In this document: positions 6,376 to 6,457 of the stretch, one piece after another
How positions within the stretch are numbered: position 1 is the stretch's first letter
Layout of the letters: each line of letters starts with the position of its first letter
From: Sulfurovum sp.
Lineage (GTDB): Bacteria; Campylobacterota; Campylobacteria; Campylobacterales; Sulfurovaceae
DNA: 6,457 nucleotides
Assembly: GCA_020719895.1 (NCBI GenBank)
Contig: DYPM01000102.1
Coordinates: forward strand, 1 to 6,457
Direction of reading: 5' to 3'
Made by a program: the position numbers and the translations under genes
Notes under the pieces: generated by a model
Databases searched by the model: none
Told to the model about the DNA's origin: nothing
The model's input: only the letters and a program-made list of their open reading frames with translations

Positions 6376-6389
6376 GTTGCATTTGCAAC
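6376..6389. repeat. Perfect 14-bp palindrome downstream of the nuclease-like gene
   Basis: GTTGCA and TGCAAC flank a TT centre (or a 5-bp stem with a 4-base loop). It sits 18 bases after the stop of the nuclease-like gene and 28 bases before the next start. It could be an operator for the downstream gene or a weak hairpin. No T-run follows, so it is not a normal terminator. Confidence 0.4.
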
Positions 6390-6417
6390 ATCCAAAGCAT
6401 AAAAGGAAACTAAAGCT

Positions 6418-6457
6418 ATGACAACAAAAGAAAAAATAGTAAAGATTTTAAAAACTA
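6418..6457 (+). CDS. Start of a further gene, truncated by the window edge
   Basis: An ATG preceded by AAAAGGA (6401-6407) opens a frame reading MTTKEKIVKILKT for 13 codons to the end of the window. The ribosome binding site and the same-strand position 60 bases after the nuclease-like gene support a real gene, possibly co-transcribed with it. The visible stretch is too short to identify; it looks like a short charged amphipathic helix. Confidence 0.5.
   Translation, partial: MTTKEKIVKILKT

Noticed and set aside
1..6457. CRISPR array, tRNA, rRNA or riboswitch
   Set aside because: No regularly spaced direct repeats, tRNA-like cloverleaf, rRNA motif or recognised aptamer was seen on either strand; the non-coding gaps are short.

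Overview
The window looks like a chromosomal segment of a Campylobacterota (epsilonproteobacterial) bacterium, probably of the Sulfurimonas/Sulfuricurvum/Sulfurovum kind. The grounds are AT-rich DNA with tightly packed genes, clear AAGGAG-type ribosome binding sites, TATAAT-like -10 boxes without recognisable -35 boxes, and protein types common in that group. The genus is an inference from style, because no marker gene is present.

Layout from left to right: (1) a minus-strand gene for a small membrane-anchored histidine phosphotransfer (Hpt) protein; (2) a 248-base divergent intergenic region holding a 111-125 bp MITE-like element with near-perfect terminal inverted repeats and two internal stem-loops; (3) a two-gene plus-strand operon with a 4-base ATGA overlap, encoding a repeat protein (BRCT-like N-terminus, C-terminal LRV-type helical repeats) and a MoxR-type AAA+ ATPase; (4) a short convergent spacer with a hairpin; (5) two minus-strand genes, an outer-membrane beta-barrel protein with its own promoter and, upstream of it, a YbgC-type acyl-CoA thioesterase; (6) a 105-base divergent spacer; (7) a plus-strand gene for an AAA-ATPase-like/PD-(D/E)XK nuclease-like fusion protein; (8) the first 13 codons of another plus-strand gene cut by the window edge.

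The segment reads mostly as ordinary chromosome. The most interesting unit is the repeat-protein/MoxR pair. MoxR ATPases normally remodel or load a partner through a von Willebrand A (VWA) protein encoded next door. Here no VWA gene follows, and the translationally coupled partner is an LRV-repeat protein that could serve as adaptor or substrate receptor. The second point of interest is the palindromic MITE-like insertion between the two divergent promoters. The AAA/PD-(D/E)XK gene belongs to a family typical of accessory DNA and may mark the start of a more variable region to the right.
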